From NCBI GenBank assembly GCA_002292855.1, contig DBBY01000042.1, forward strand, positions 31,236-95,235: a stretch of 64,000 bases of DNA, written 5' to 3'. This DNA is from Flavobacteriales bacterium UBA972. Lineage in GTDB: Bacteria; Bacteroidota; Bacteroidia; Flavobacteriales; Schleiferiaceae. Position 1 is the first letter of the stretch. Every line of letters begins with the position of its first letter. Positions 27,023 to 35,087 of the stretch are shown piece by piece. The notes below the pieces were generated by a model. That model saw only the letters and a list, made by a program, of their open reading frames with translations. It was not told where the DNA came from and ran no database searches. The position numbers and the translations under genes are program-made.

Positions 27023-27711
27023 ACCTGCTGCTCGCCTCGACCTCTACGGTGCATGGCAGCCCCTACCTGAGCTACCTCAGCGCGGAGTGGATTGAGCATT
27101 TTAGCGGGCGACTGGTAGTATTTGTTCCCTATGCCCGACCCATGGGCAAAAGCTGGGATGCCTATACCCAAATTCCAAAGTCAGTAATGGCCGCAGCGGG
27201 TATTGAACTGCGCGGAGTACAGGAGTTTGCTTCCCCAGCCGAGGCAGCCCGTCAGGCCGAAGGATGGTTTGTAGGCGGCGGGAACACTTTTGTACTGCGA
27301 AAGTCCTTGCGCGAGACCGGTCTTGAGCCCCTGCTCGATGAAAGCGTCCGCAACGGAACTCCCTACATGGGCAGCAGCGCGGGAATCAACATCGCCGGGC
27401 CCAGCATTGGGACGACCAACGACATGCCCATTGTGGAGGTACCGACCCTCCAGGCAATGGCCTGGCTTCCCTTTAATTTGAATCCGCACTACCTCGACCC
27501 CCAGCCGGGAGGCAGCCATATGGGCGAAACGCGGGAGCAGCGCATTGCCGAATTCCACGCCTTCCACTCCCAGCCCGTGGTTGGCCTTCGCGAAGGCAGC
27601 TGGTTGACCTCCAACGGCATCGAGCATCAACTCTGCGGACCCCATTCCGCGCGAATTTTTAGCCCCGGCCAAGCTGCGGTGGAGTGCCCTCCGGGCCCGC
27701 TTCGATTCTAG
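27019..27711 (+). CDS. pepE: Dipeptidase E (alpha-aspartyl dipeptidase, peptidase family S51)
   Basis: 230 residues. The catalytic triad aligns residue for residue with the enterobacterial enzyme: Ser120 in MGSSAG, Asp135 in GTTNDMP and His157 in NLNPHYLD. PepE cleaves N-terminal Asp dipeptides in the cytoplasm. The ATG at 27019 overlaps the previous stop; the open frame upstream is an out-of-frame shadow of the BNR gene. Confidence 0.93.
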   Translation: MNLLLASTSTVHGSPYLSYLSAEWIEHFSGRLVVFVPYARPMGKSWDAYTQIPKSVMAAAGIELRGVQEFASPAEAARQAEGWFVGGGNTFVLRKSLRETGLEPLLDESVRNGTPYMGSSAGINIAGPSIGTTNDMPIVEVPTLQAMAWLPFNLNPHYLDPQPGGSHMGETREQRIAEFHAFHSQPVVGLREGSWLTSNGIEHQLCGPHSARIFSPGQAAVECPPGPLRF

Positions 27712-27718
27712 AAATCCC

Positions 27719-27726
27719 TACCTTTG
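27719..27726 (+). promoter_or_regulatory. TACCTTTG -7 element before gpmI
   Basis: Exact TANNTTTG match in the 19-base gap between pepE and gpmI, four bases before the GTG start at 27731. No clear -33 element. Confidence 0.5.
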
Positions 27727-27730
27727 CAGC

Positions 27731-29251
27731 GTGCGCAAAGCAGTATTAATCATTTTAGACGGTTGGGGCATCGCTTCAGACCCCTCGGTGTCGGCAATCG
27801 ACCTTGGCGCTACTCCATTTTACGATAGCCTCACAGGCAGCCATCCCAAAACCCAGCTCGAGGCCAGCGGTCGCGCCGTAGGATTGCCCGAGGGGCAGAT
27901 GGGCAACTCCGAGGTCGGCCACATGAACCTTGGCGCCGGCCGCATTGTCTACCAAGACTTGGTGCGCATCGACTTGGCCTTTGAAAACGGGACCTTCGCC
28001 AAGAATCCGGTCGTTTCTGAGCTCGCCCAGATCGGCGCTGCGGGCGGGCGCATTCACCTTCTCGGACTCCTTAGCGACGGTGGGGTCCACAGCCACATTA
28101 ACCATCTTAAGGGCATTCTGCATACCCTTCATGAGGCCAAGGCTAGCGAGGTCTTTGTGCACGCCTTCACCGACGGTCGCGACACCGACCCGCAGAGCGG
28201 AGCCGGCTTTGTGGGCGAACTGGAATCCTACATGGCGCAAACCACTGGCCGGCTGGCAAGCCTTTGCGGACGCTACTTTGCCATGGACCGGGACAAGCGC
28301 TACGACCGCGTCAAGATCGCCTACGACGCGCTAACTCAAGGTGCGGGCCTTCCCTGGTCCGGAACCGGGCGCGATGCCCTCACGGCGTCCTATGCCCAGG
28401 GAACCACCGACGAATTTCTCCCGCCGCATGTCTTGGATGCCGAAGGCCTGATTCGCCCCGGAGATACCGTCCTCTTTTTTAACTACCGCACCGACCGCGG
28501 CCGTGAACTGACCGAGGCCCTTCACCAGGGCGGACTGGAGTCCGAGGGAATGAATCCCGTCGCAAACCTTCGCTTTGTGACGATGACGCGCTACCGATCG
28601 AGCTATCAAGGAATTGATGTGCTCTTTGACAAAGACAACCTCATCGATACCCTCGGAGAGGTCCTGTCTAAGGCGGGCAAGAAGCAAATTCGCATTGCCG
28701 AAACCGAGAAATACCCCCACGTAACCTTCTTCTTCTCGGGCGGACGCGAAGAACCCTTCGAAGGCGAGCAGCGGCTGCTGCGGGCGTCGCCCAAGGTGGC
28801 CACCTATGACCTTCAGCCTGAAATGAGTGCCTTCGAGCTCAGGGATGCCCTGATTCCGGCCCTAATTAAGGGCGAAGCCGACTTTATCTGCCTCAATTTT
28901 GCCAACCCCGACATGGTTGGCCACACGGGAATCCTCGAAGCCGCAATGAAGGCCTGCGAAACCGTGGACCAATGCACCCAAAGCCTGGTGGAGGTCGGCC
29001 TTGAGTCGGGCTATAGCTTCTTTATTTTGGCGGACCATGGCAATGCAGACTGCATGCGCAACCCCGACGGCAGCCCCCATACCGCCCACACCACGCAGCC
29101 GGTACCCTTCTTTTTAGTCAGCAATGACTCCGCCATCCAAGGTTTGACTTTAGCCCAGGGAGTTCTCGGCGATGTAGCTCCCACTATTTTGGATTGGATG
29201 GGTATCCCCGCACCGAGCGCCATGACCGGTCAATCCTTGCTTCGCCGATGA
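27731..29251 (+). CDS. gpmI: 2,3-bisphosphoglycerate-independent phosphoglycerate mutase
   Basis: 506 residues. It interconverts 3- and 2-phosphoglycerate; enolase, the next glycolytic step, is at 36.4 kb. Seen: metal Asp10 in ILDGWG, the phosphorylated Ser60 in QMGNSEVGHMNLGAG, FTDGRDTDP, RYFAMDRDKRYDR, and the C-terminal metal block ILADHGNADCM with SPHTAHTTQPVP. The start is GTG at 27731 behind a TACCTTTG element. The stop overlaps map (ATGA). Confidence 0.95.
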   Translation: MRKAVLIILDGWGIASDPSVSAIDLGATPFYDSLTGSHPKTQLEASGRAVGLPEGQMGNSEVGHMNLGAGRIVYQDLVRIDLAFENGTFAKNPVVSELAQIGAAGGRIHLLGLLSDGGVHSHINHLKGILHTLHEAKASEVFVHAFTDGRDTDPQSGAGFVGELESYMAQTTGRLASLCGRYFAMDRDKRYDRVKIAYDALTQGAGLPWSGTGRDALTASYAQGTTDEFLPPHVLDAEGLIRPGDTVLFFNYRTDRGRELTEALHQGGLESEGMNPVANLRFVTMTRYRSSYQGIDVLFDKDNLIDTLGEVLSKAGKKQIRIAETEKYPHVTFFFSGGREEPFEGEQRLLRASPKVATYDLQPEMSAFELRDALIPALIKGEADFICLNFANPDMVGHTGILEAAMKACETVDQCTQSLVEVGLESGYSFFILADHGNADCMRNPDGSPHTAHTTQPVPFFLVSNDSAIQGLTLAQGVLGDVAPTILDWMGIPAPSAMTGQSLLRR

Positions 29252-30045
29252 TTATTCTAAAGTCCGCCGACGAAATTGCCCTGATTCGCGAGTCCGCACA
29301 GCTCGTGTCGCGCACCCTGGGCATGCTCAGCCTCGAAATTAAGCCGGGCGTAACCTCGCTCCGCCTGGACCAGCTCGCCGAGCAGTTCATTCGGGACCAT
29401 GGCGGAATTCCTGGTTTTCTGGGTATGTACGGATTCCCCAATACCCTGTGCATGTCGCGCAACGAGCAGGTGGTCCACGGGATTCCCAACAGCAACCCGC
29501 TTCAAGAGGGCGACATCATTTCGGTCGACTGCGGCGTGCTGATGAACGACTTCTACGGCGACCATGCCTTCACGTTTGAAGTGGGCGAGGTGGCGCCAGA
29601 AATCAAAAAACTCCTCGAGGCCACCAAGGCCTCCCTCTATGTCGGGATCGACGCCATGCGCCGCGGCAATCATGTGGGCGACATTGGCCATGCTATTCAA
29701 AAATTCTGTGAAGGCCAGGGCTACGGCGTGGTCCGCGAACTGGTGGGCCACGGGCTGGGCCGCAAACTCCACGAAGACCCTCAGGTTCCCAACTACGGCA
29801 AGGCCGGCAGCGGCAAAACCCTGCAGGACGGGATGGTTCTTGCCATCGAACCCATGATTAACATGGGAACCCACCGAGTGCGGCAGCTCAAAGACGGCTG
29901 GAGTATTATCACCTCCGACGGCAAGCCCTCTGCACACTTCGAGCACAACGTAGCCCTGGTAGAGGGTCGCCCCGTGGTACTGTCAAGCTTTGACCCCATC
30001 TACAAGGCACTGGGAATTGCCAATAACGACCCAATCTTCGAATGA
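29248..30045 (+). CDS. map: Methionine aminopeptidase type I
   Basis: 265 residues. It removes N-terminal Met from new proteins. All five metal ligands are present: Asp94 (ISVDCGV), Asp105 (YGDHAFTF), His168 (LVGHGLGRKLHEDP), Glu201 (LAIEPMI) and Glu232 (FEHNVALVEG). ATG 29248 overlaps the gpmI stop; an earlier ATG in the same frame lies within gpmI. It is not linked to the spc operon here, unlike in many bacteria. The stop overlaps the methyltransferase gene. Confidence 0.95.
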   Translation: MIILKSADEIALIRESAQLVSRTLGMLSLEIKPGVTSLRLDQLAEQFIRDHGGIPGFLGMYGFPNTLCMSRNEQVVHGIPNSNPLQEGDIISVDCGVLMNDFYGDHAFTFEVGEVAPEIKKLLEATKASLYVGIDAMRRGNHVGDIGHAIQKFCEGQGYGVVRELVGHGLGRKLHEDPQVPNYGKAGSGKTLQDGMVLAIEPMINMGTHRVRQLKDGWSIITSDGKPSAHFEHNVALVEGRPVVLSSFDPIYKALGIANNDPIFE

Positions 30046-30809
30046 TACGCTGGGCCCTTCGTTGGATTCCTCGACCCTGGCTGATCAGGCTGAGTGCGCC
30101 GCTCCGGTGGCTGGCTCCCCTACTCTATGGGGGTACTAAGTACACCGACCCTATTGACGGCAAATCCTACCGCCGGTTTCTTCCCTACGGCTATGGCGGA
30201 GCCATTCGGCCCGAGGTTCTTGCTCCCGGAACCCACAGCCTCGAGCGCCACCGTCTTCTTTGGCTCTACCTGCAGCGTTTCACGGACTTCTTTAGCCGTC
30301 CGGCCGAATTGCTGCACATAGCGCCCGAACAGTGCTTTCACGCTCGCTTTAAGGCCCTTAGCCACCTTCAGGTGCTGTCGGGAGACATCGAATCACCCCT
30401 GGCCGACCTGCATTTTGACCTGCATGCTATTCCTCTTGAAAACGACCGCTTTGACGTAGTCTTTTGCAACCATGTGCTCGAGCACGTTTCTGACGACGCT
30501 CAATGCCTGCGCGAGCTCTACCGCGTCATGAAGCCGGGCGGATGGGGCATCTTTCAAATACCCTGGATCCCGGGGCGTCCCTTCACCGACGAAGATCCGA
30601 CGCTGACTGATCCGCGCGAACGAGAACGCCGATTTGGTCAGTACGACCACGTGCGCATGTACGGCGAAGACTATGCCGACCGACTTAAAAGCGCTGGCTT
30701 CGAGGTGGAGCGCGTAGACCTCGCAGACCGACTAGAGGCCGAAGAATACCAGCGTTATCGCCTTCCGCAGGGAGAACCCCTCTTTGTGGTGCGCAAAGCC
30801 CTCGCTTAA
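30042..30809 (+). CDS. Class I SAM-dependent methyltransferase
   Basis: 255 residues. The methyltransferase core starts late (LLHIAPEQCF as a variant motif I), with LSGDIES, the acidic-to-hydrophobic DVVFCNHVLEHV typical of the methyltransf_11/UbiE-like fold, and RVMKPGGWGIFQIP. An N-terminal extension of about 85 residues is rich in Arg, Pro and aromatic residues. Substrate unknown. Translationally coupled to map by an ATGA overlap; last gene of the plus-strand run, with no terminator visible on that strand. Confidence 0.85.
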   Translation: MIRWALRWIPRPWLIRLSAPLRWLAPLLYGGTKYTDPIDGKSYRRFLPYGYGGAIRPEVLAPGTHSLERHRLLWLYLQRFTDFFSRPAELLHIAPEQCFHARFKALSHLQVLSGDIESPLADLHFDLHAIPLENDRFDVVFCNHVLEHVSDDAQCLRELYRVMKPGGWGIFQIPWIPGRPFTDEDPTLTDPRERERRFGQYDHVRMYGEDYADRLKSAGFEVERVDLADRLEAEEYQRYRLPQGEPLFVVRKALA

Positions 30810-30846
30810 AAATCAGCGCAGGGGCATCCGAGGAATGGGTGCCAAC

Positions 30847-30873
30847 AAAAATCCCACCGCTCTCGCGGTGGGA
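30847..30873 (-). terminator. Rho-independent terminator after the CT398-like gene
   Basis: A perfect 9-bp stem (30852-30860 with 30865-30873) has a loop reading GAGA on the minus strand (GNRA type) followed by TTTTT. It ends the minus-strand transcript coming from the nif3-like gene. Confidence 0.92.
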
Positions 30874-30894
30874 CTCAATAGTTCTAATGGATTT

Positions 30895-31701
30895 CTAGCC
30901 CAGAATAGCGGCCAGCTCTACAGCCATTTTGTGCTCCTCTTCTTGTGCAAGAATGGGGTCCACCAAGATCCGCCCTGAATGCTCGTCAATGGTAATTTTC
31001 TTGCGCTGGGCAATCTCCATTTGGCGCTGCGGCGGAATGGTAAAGAATGAACCGGCTGAGGCTCCGCGCTCAATGCTTACTACGGCCAAACCGTTGCGCA
31101 CCTTGGCGCGAATTCGCTGGTATGCACCGAGCAAGCGGTCGTCGCCAATCACCTCAGAAAGGCTAACGCTCTTAGAGAGCAGCAATTCTTCTTCGCGCTT
31201 GGTTTCTGCAATAATGGTGTCGAGCTCGGCCTTCTTAAAATCAAGGTGGCTCTGGCGCTCGGCCAACTTCAACTGAACCGACTCCAGGGCAATACCCTTG
31301 CTCTCCAGCGAAGCCTCAAACTCGCGAATGTGCTTCTCGGCCAATTGAATCTCAAGGGCTTGGTACTCAATTTCTTTGGCGATCGCATCAAACTCGCGGT
31401 TGTTGCGCACATTCTTCTGCTGCTCTTCGTACTTGGCGATTTTGTCTTGGCAGTTCTTAATCATCAACTTGTGGCCCTTGGTCTCGGTCTTGGCTTGATT
31501 GATGTCTTCTTCGACCTTAGAAAGGCGAATTTGCAGTCCTGCAATCTCGTCTTCCATGTCTTCTACTTCAAGAGGTAATTCACCCCTAAGGCTTCGGATG
31601 TCGTCAATCCGACGGTCCACAATTTGCAGGCTGTAGAGCGCGCGTAGTTTGTCCTCGACCGAGGTTGTAGCAGAAGGGGCAGTAGTTGACTTTTTAGCCA
31701 T
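30895..31701 (-). CDS. CT398/DUF164-like coiled-coil protein with a degenerate zinc ribbon
   Basis: 268 residues from ATG 31701. Residues about 40-185 form a long helical hairpin (NCQDKIAKYEEQQKNVRNNR, KEIEYQALEIQLAEKHIR), the CT398-type coiled coil. The C-terminal part keeps the zinc-ribbon framework (FFTIPPQRQMEI, EHSGRILVD), but the four expected Cys are replaced (SAGS for CxxC, DEHSGR for CxxCGR), so it should not bind zinc. Family members are thought to bind nucleic acids or act in envelope-linked complexes; function unclear. The start overlaps the nif3-like stop by eight bases. Confidence 0.85.
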   Translation of the reverse strand: MAKKSTTAPSATTSVEDKLRALYSLQIVDRRIDDIRSLRGELPLEVEDMEDEIAGLQIRLSKVEEDINQAKTETKGHKLMIKNCQDKIAKYEEQQKNVRNNREFDAIAKEIEYQALEIQLAEKHIREFEASLESKGIALESVQLKLAERQSHLDFKKAELDTIIAETKREEELLLSKSVSLSEVIGDDRLLGAYQRIRAKVRNGLAVVSIERGASAGSFFTIPPQRQMEIAQRKKITIDEHSGRILVDPILAQEEEHKMAVELAAILG

Positions 31702-32803
31702 GGCGTTTGTAGGTACTAACGGGATGGTTCTCCGTTGTCGAAATATGGACTGCAAAAGTAGTAAATTCTAGCCGAATCGCCTCGGCCCAATCGTCGATAA
31801 ATGGACGTTCGCTCTCACCATGTCCTACATCGATGAGTACAAGGTCCTTGGGCATGTCTTGAAAGGCATGGTACTTCGCGTCGCCCGTCACGTAGGCGTC
31901 TGCCCCAGAAGCCGCTGCAGCACTAATAAAGTCAACACCAGACCCCCCACAAACGGCAACCCGAGACAGCATTCGCGAGGAATCGGACCGGCTGTACCGT
32001 ATGCAGTCCGAGCCTAAATTTTGGGCGCAAACCTGCAAAAAATCCTGCAATTTCATGGGTTTTGGCAGATTTCCCACTGCTCCATAGCCCGCCCCGTCCC
32101 ATTGGTTCTCGAGCGCGATCCAAGAATGGGCGACGACTTCGTAGGGATGAACCTGTAAAACCGCTTTTTGCACGGCCTCCTTGGCTGCTTTGGGAACCAA
32201 GAATTCAAGGCGAAGCTCCGCACTGCGCGTCTGTACCCCCGGTTCTCCCACATAGGGATTGGATCCCTGCAGGGGCCTGAAGGTACCGGTGCCCGGCGAA
32301 GCAAAATGGCATTGGTCGTAGGCCCCAGAACGACCTGCTCCGGCGCTATAAGCCGCCTGCTCCACTGCTTCCGCATGGCTAGAGGGCACGTAGACTACCC
32401 AACTGAGCAATTCCCCAGAACGGGGCATCATGATGGTGGCATCGCGGATTCCCAATCGTTTAGCCAGCGAAAAACTAACACCGCCTTGAATGCTATCCCA
32501 ATTGGTATGGCCGGCATACAAAGCCACTCCGCTGCTGATGGCGAGTTCCACGGTACGCTCGACGGACGTAGCGCCGGTAATTTGCTTTAGACCCTTAAAA
32601 ATAACCGGATGGTGGCTTAGAACCAGGTTGCATCCGCGCGAAACCGCTTCTTGGACCACGGCCTCGTCGGCGTCAAGGCAGCAGAGTACTCCCGTAATCG
32701 GCCTGTCCCGACGACCTACAAGCAGCCCGCTGTTGTCGTAGGACTCCTGAAGCCTCAAGGGCGCGCGCAACTCAAGCCAATGAGCAAATTCTCCGATGGT
32801 CAT
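31694..32803 (-). CDS. Nif3-like dinuclear metal centre protein (YbgI/YqfO family)
   Basis: 369 residues from ATG 32803 (MTIGEFAHWLE). Metal ligands are in LVLSHHPVIF, the Nif3 AGHTNWDS and the C-terminal DVGHGESER. The middle insertion (about 130-235, with RLEFLVPKAAKEAV and VHPYEVVAHSW) is the PII-like/CutA-like domain of the longer family members such as YqfO. Some members have GTP cyclohydrolase-like or metallohydrolase annotations, but the physiological role is unsettled. A -7-like TTTCTTTG (32811-32818) lies 7 nt upstream, overlapping the rpsA terminator T-tract. Confidence 0.9.
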   Translation of the reverse strand: MTIGEFAHWLELRAPLRLQESYDNSGLLVGRRDRPITGVLCCLDADEAVVQEAVSRGCNLVLSHHPVIFKGLKQITGATSVERTVELAISSGVALYAGHTNWDSIQGGVSFSLAKRLGIRDATIMMPRSGELLSWVVYVPSSHAEAVEQAAYSAGAGRSGAYDQCHFASPGTGTFRPLQGSNPYVGEPGVQTRSAELRLEFLVPKAAKEAVQKAVLQVHPYEVVAHSWIALENQWDGAGYGAVGNLPKPMKLQDFLQVCAQNLGSDCIRYSRSDSSRMLSRVAVCGGSGVDFISAAAASGADAYVTGDAKYHAFQDMPKDLVLIDVGHGESERPFIDDWAEAIRLEFTTFAVHISTTENHPVSTYKRHG

Positions 32804-32814
32804 AATAATGCAAA

Positions 32815-32848
32815 GAAACAAAAAGGCCGCCCTTTATGGGCGGCCTTT
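32815..32848 (-). terminator. Rho-independent terminator of rpsA
   Basis: A perfect 11-bp stem (32822-32832 with 32838-32848) with a five-base loop, followed on the minus strand by TTTTTGTTTC. It lies 23 bases after the rpsA stop. Confidence 0.93.
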
Positions 32849-32870
32849 CCAATACAATAAAGGTTGGGGA

Positions 32871-34958
32871 TTACTCCTTGCCTTCCATTTCTTCCTTAAG
32901 ACGAGCAAGGCTGTCGAAGTCACCAAGGGTAGACTTTTCAACCTGAGCGTTGATGGACTGCACCGTAGTCTTAGACCCTGATGCTGAACCAGAACCGGCT
33001 CCGCCTTTGCCGCCCTTCTTGCCTTTAGGGGCATCCGAATCGTCTTCGATCATACCGCCTTTGACAGCCTGGGTATGCGAAACTAGGATTCGACGAGAAT
33101 CACGGTTAAACTCAATTACGCTGAACTCCAGTTCCTCGCCTTCGGCAATGCTCGAATTATCAAGCTTCACGGAGTGGCGTGGGGGGCAGTAAGCCTCCAA
33201 CTCGGCGTTTGCAAACCAAATATTGAAGCCCTTGTCGGCCGCAGATTTGACGCTTCCGGTGTGGATGCTACCTACTGAGTAAACGTCCTCAAGGCTATCC
33301 CATGGATTGTCGCTAACCTGCTTGTGGCCTAAGCTCAAGCGACGGTTTTCTACGTCAATGTCCATAACCTTAACTTCAAGCTTAGCGCCCACTGCAGTGA
33401 ACTCACTGGGGTGCTTCACCTTCTTCAACCAAGACAGGTCGCTGATGTGAATAAGGCCGTCGATGCCCTCCTCGAGCTCTACAAACACCCCGAAGTTGGT
33501 AAAGTTGCGCACCTCGCCGGTGTGTACATGACCGATGGGGTACTTCGACGTAATGCTAGACCATGGGTCTGGCGTGAGTTGCTTGATGCCAAGCGACATC
33601 TTGCGCTCTGCGCGATCCACCGACAGAACCGAGGCCTCTACGACCTCGCCTACCTTAAAGAAGTCCTGAGCCGAGCGCAGGTGCGAACCCCAACTCATCT
33701 CCGAAACGTGGACTAGTCCTTCAACACCGGGAGCAATCTCGATGAATGCGCCGTAGTCCGCAAGGACCACAACCTTTCCTTTGATGGTGTCGCCGGCTTG
33801 AATGCTAGCGTCCAAGGCATCCCAAGGATGGGCTGAAAGCTGCTTAAGTCCGAGCTGAATGCGGGTCTTGGCCTCATCAAAGTCCAAAATAACCACGTTC
33901 ATCTTTTGATCGAGCTCGACCACCTCAGACGGGTGGTTAATGCGGCTCCAAGAGAGGTCGGTGATGTGAACGAGTCCGTCTACGCCGCCAAGATCAACAA
34001 AGACTCCGTAGCTAGTGATGTTCTTGACCACCCCTTCAAGGACTTGACCCTTCTCGAGCAGGCCAACAATTTTGCGCTTTTGCTCCTCGAGGTCGGCCTC
34101 AATAAGGGCCTTGTGAGAAACAACAACATTCTTGAACTCGTGGTTGATTTTAACAATCTTGAATTCCATGGTCTTGTCGACGTAGACGTCGTAATCGCGA
34201 ATGGGCTTGACGTCGATTTGCGACCCAGGCAAGAAGGCCTCCAGTCCAAATACGTCCACAATCATGCCGCCCTTGGTACGTGCCTTGACGTAACCCTGAA
34301 CGATTTCTTCGCTTTCAAACGCCTCGTTGACACGGTCCCAAGCCTTAATGCTGCGGGCCTTGCGGTGCGACAGCACGAGCTGGCCGAGCTTGTCTTCTTG
34401 CTTGTCGACTAGAACCTCTACCAAATCTCCAACCTTTAGGTCAGGGTTGTAGCGGAACTCGTTCATCGAAACCACTCCTTCAGACTTTGAAGAAATATCA
34501 ATGATTACGTCGCGGTCGGTGATTTGTACCACCACGCCGTTCACCACTTGGTGCTCAACGGAGGTAACTAACGTAGCCTCATACAGCTTCTCGATTGCTT
34601 TGTGCTCCTCGCTGCGCGATCCGTAGCCGGCTTCGTAGGCATCCCAATCAAAAATTACTTCTTCCTCTTCTTCGGCGTTGAGCAGAAGCTCGAGTTCGTC
34701 TTCGTCGGCAAAGTCTTCTGCCGTTTCTGGCTCAGCGGATTCGGCAGTCGCCGCTTCTACAGCCTCTACCGCAGCGGCTTCAACCTCAGGCGCGGAGGCC
34801 TCTGCTTCTGTGGCTTCTAGTGCCACAGTCTCTAGTACAACCTCCTCGGCTTGGGGAGCTTCTACTTTTGCCGTTTTTGTTTTTGGTGCAGCCTTGGCTT
34901 TAGCCGGGGCTGGATCTTGGACTTGCCCATCCACTTGGGGTATACGCGCTCTTGGCAT
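32871..34958 (-). CDS. rpsA: 30S ribosomal protein S1
   Basis: 695 residues. S1 binds mRNA at the 30S platform. Six S1/OB domains can be followed from about residue 125 to 630 (VVVQITDRDVIIDI; GYVKARTKGGMIVDV; GVVKNITSYGVFVDLGG; GKVVVLADYGAFIEI; GEVRNFTNFGVFVELEEG; GSVKSAADKGFNIWF), repeats 3-5 being the best conserved. The N-terminal about 115 residues are an acidic Ala/Glu/Val-rich extension, and the tail after about 640 is Gly/Ser/Lys-rich. A leader of about 105 nt with a strong inverted repeat precedes it, suggesting post-transcriptional control. It has its own promoter and terminator. Confidence 0.93.
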   Translation of the reverse strand: MPRARIPQVDGQVQDPAPAKAKAAPKTKTAKVEAPQAEEVVLETVALEATEAEASAPEVEAAAVEAVEAATAESAEPETAEDFADEDELELLLNAEEEEEVIFDWDAYEAGYGSRSEEHKAIEKLYEATLVTSVEHQVVNGVVVQITDRDVIIDISSKSEGVVSMNEFRYNPDLKVGDLVEVLVDKQEDKLGQLVLSHRKARSIKAWDRVNEAFESEEIVQGYVKARTKGGMIVDVFGLEAFLPGSQIDVKPIRDYDVYVDKTMEFKIVKINHEFKNVVVSHKALIEADLEEQKRKIVGLLEKGQVLEGVVKNITSYGVFVDLGGVDGLVHITDLSWSRINHPSEVVELDQKMNVVILDFDEAKTRIQLGLKQLSAHPWDALDASIQAGDTIKGKVVVLADYGAFIEIAPGVEGLVHVSEMSWGSHLRSAQDFFKVGEVVEASVLSVDRAERKMSLGIKQLTPDPWSSITSKYPIGHVHTGEVRNFTNFGVFVELEEGIDGLIHISDLSWLKKVKHPSEFTAVGAKLEVKVMDIDVENRRLSLGHKQVSDNPWDSLEDVYSVGSIHTGSVKSAADKGFNIWFANAELEAYCPPRHSVKLDNSSIAEGEELEFSVIEFNRDSRRILVSHTQAVKGGMIEDDSDAPKGKKGGKGGAGSGSASGSKTTVQSINAQVEKSTLGDFDSLARLKEEMEGKE

Positions 34959-34985
34959 AACAAACTATCTTGTATCTGGCGCTTG

Positions 34986-35046
34986 GATAGGACTGCAGCA
35001 CAGCGCACAGAGACGTTAGATTTTAAATCCCCAATGGCGTCCTATC
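34986..35046 (-). promoter_or_regulatory. Inverted repeat in the rpsA leader (candidate regulatory RNA structure)
   Basis: GATAGGAC (34986-34993) and GTCCTATC (35039-35046) are perfect complements 45 nt apart within the predicted untranslated leader. A small palindrome GATTTTAAATC (35018-35028 approximately) lies between them. A leader of this size before a ribosomal protein gene often holds an autoregulatory element; this is inference. Confidence 0.45.
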
Positions 35047-35069
35047 GCAATGCGTACCAAAAAGGTTTG

Positions 35070-35077
35070 CAAAGATA
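35070..35077 (-). promoter_or_regulatory. TATCTTTG -7 element for rpsA
   Basis: Exact TANNTTTG on the minus strand in the gap after gltA, about 110 nt upstream of the rpsA ATG. It is the only strong match in the gap and would give a leader of roughly 105 nt. Confidence 0.6.
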
Positions 35078-35087
35078 GGCAAAAGCA

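Noticed and set aside
29257..29946. 229-codon minus-strand frame opposite map
   Set aside because: Shadow of the methionine aminopeptidase gene; composition follows the opposite strand.
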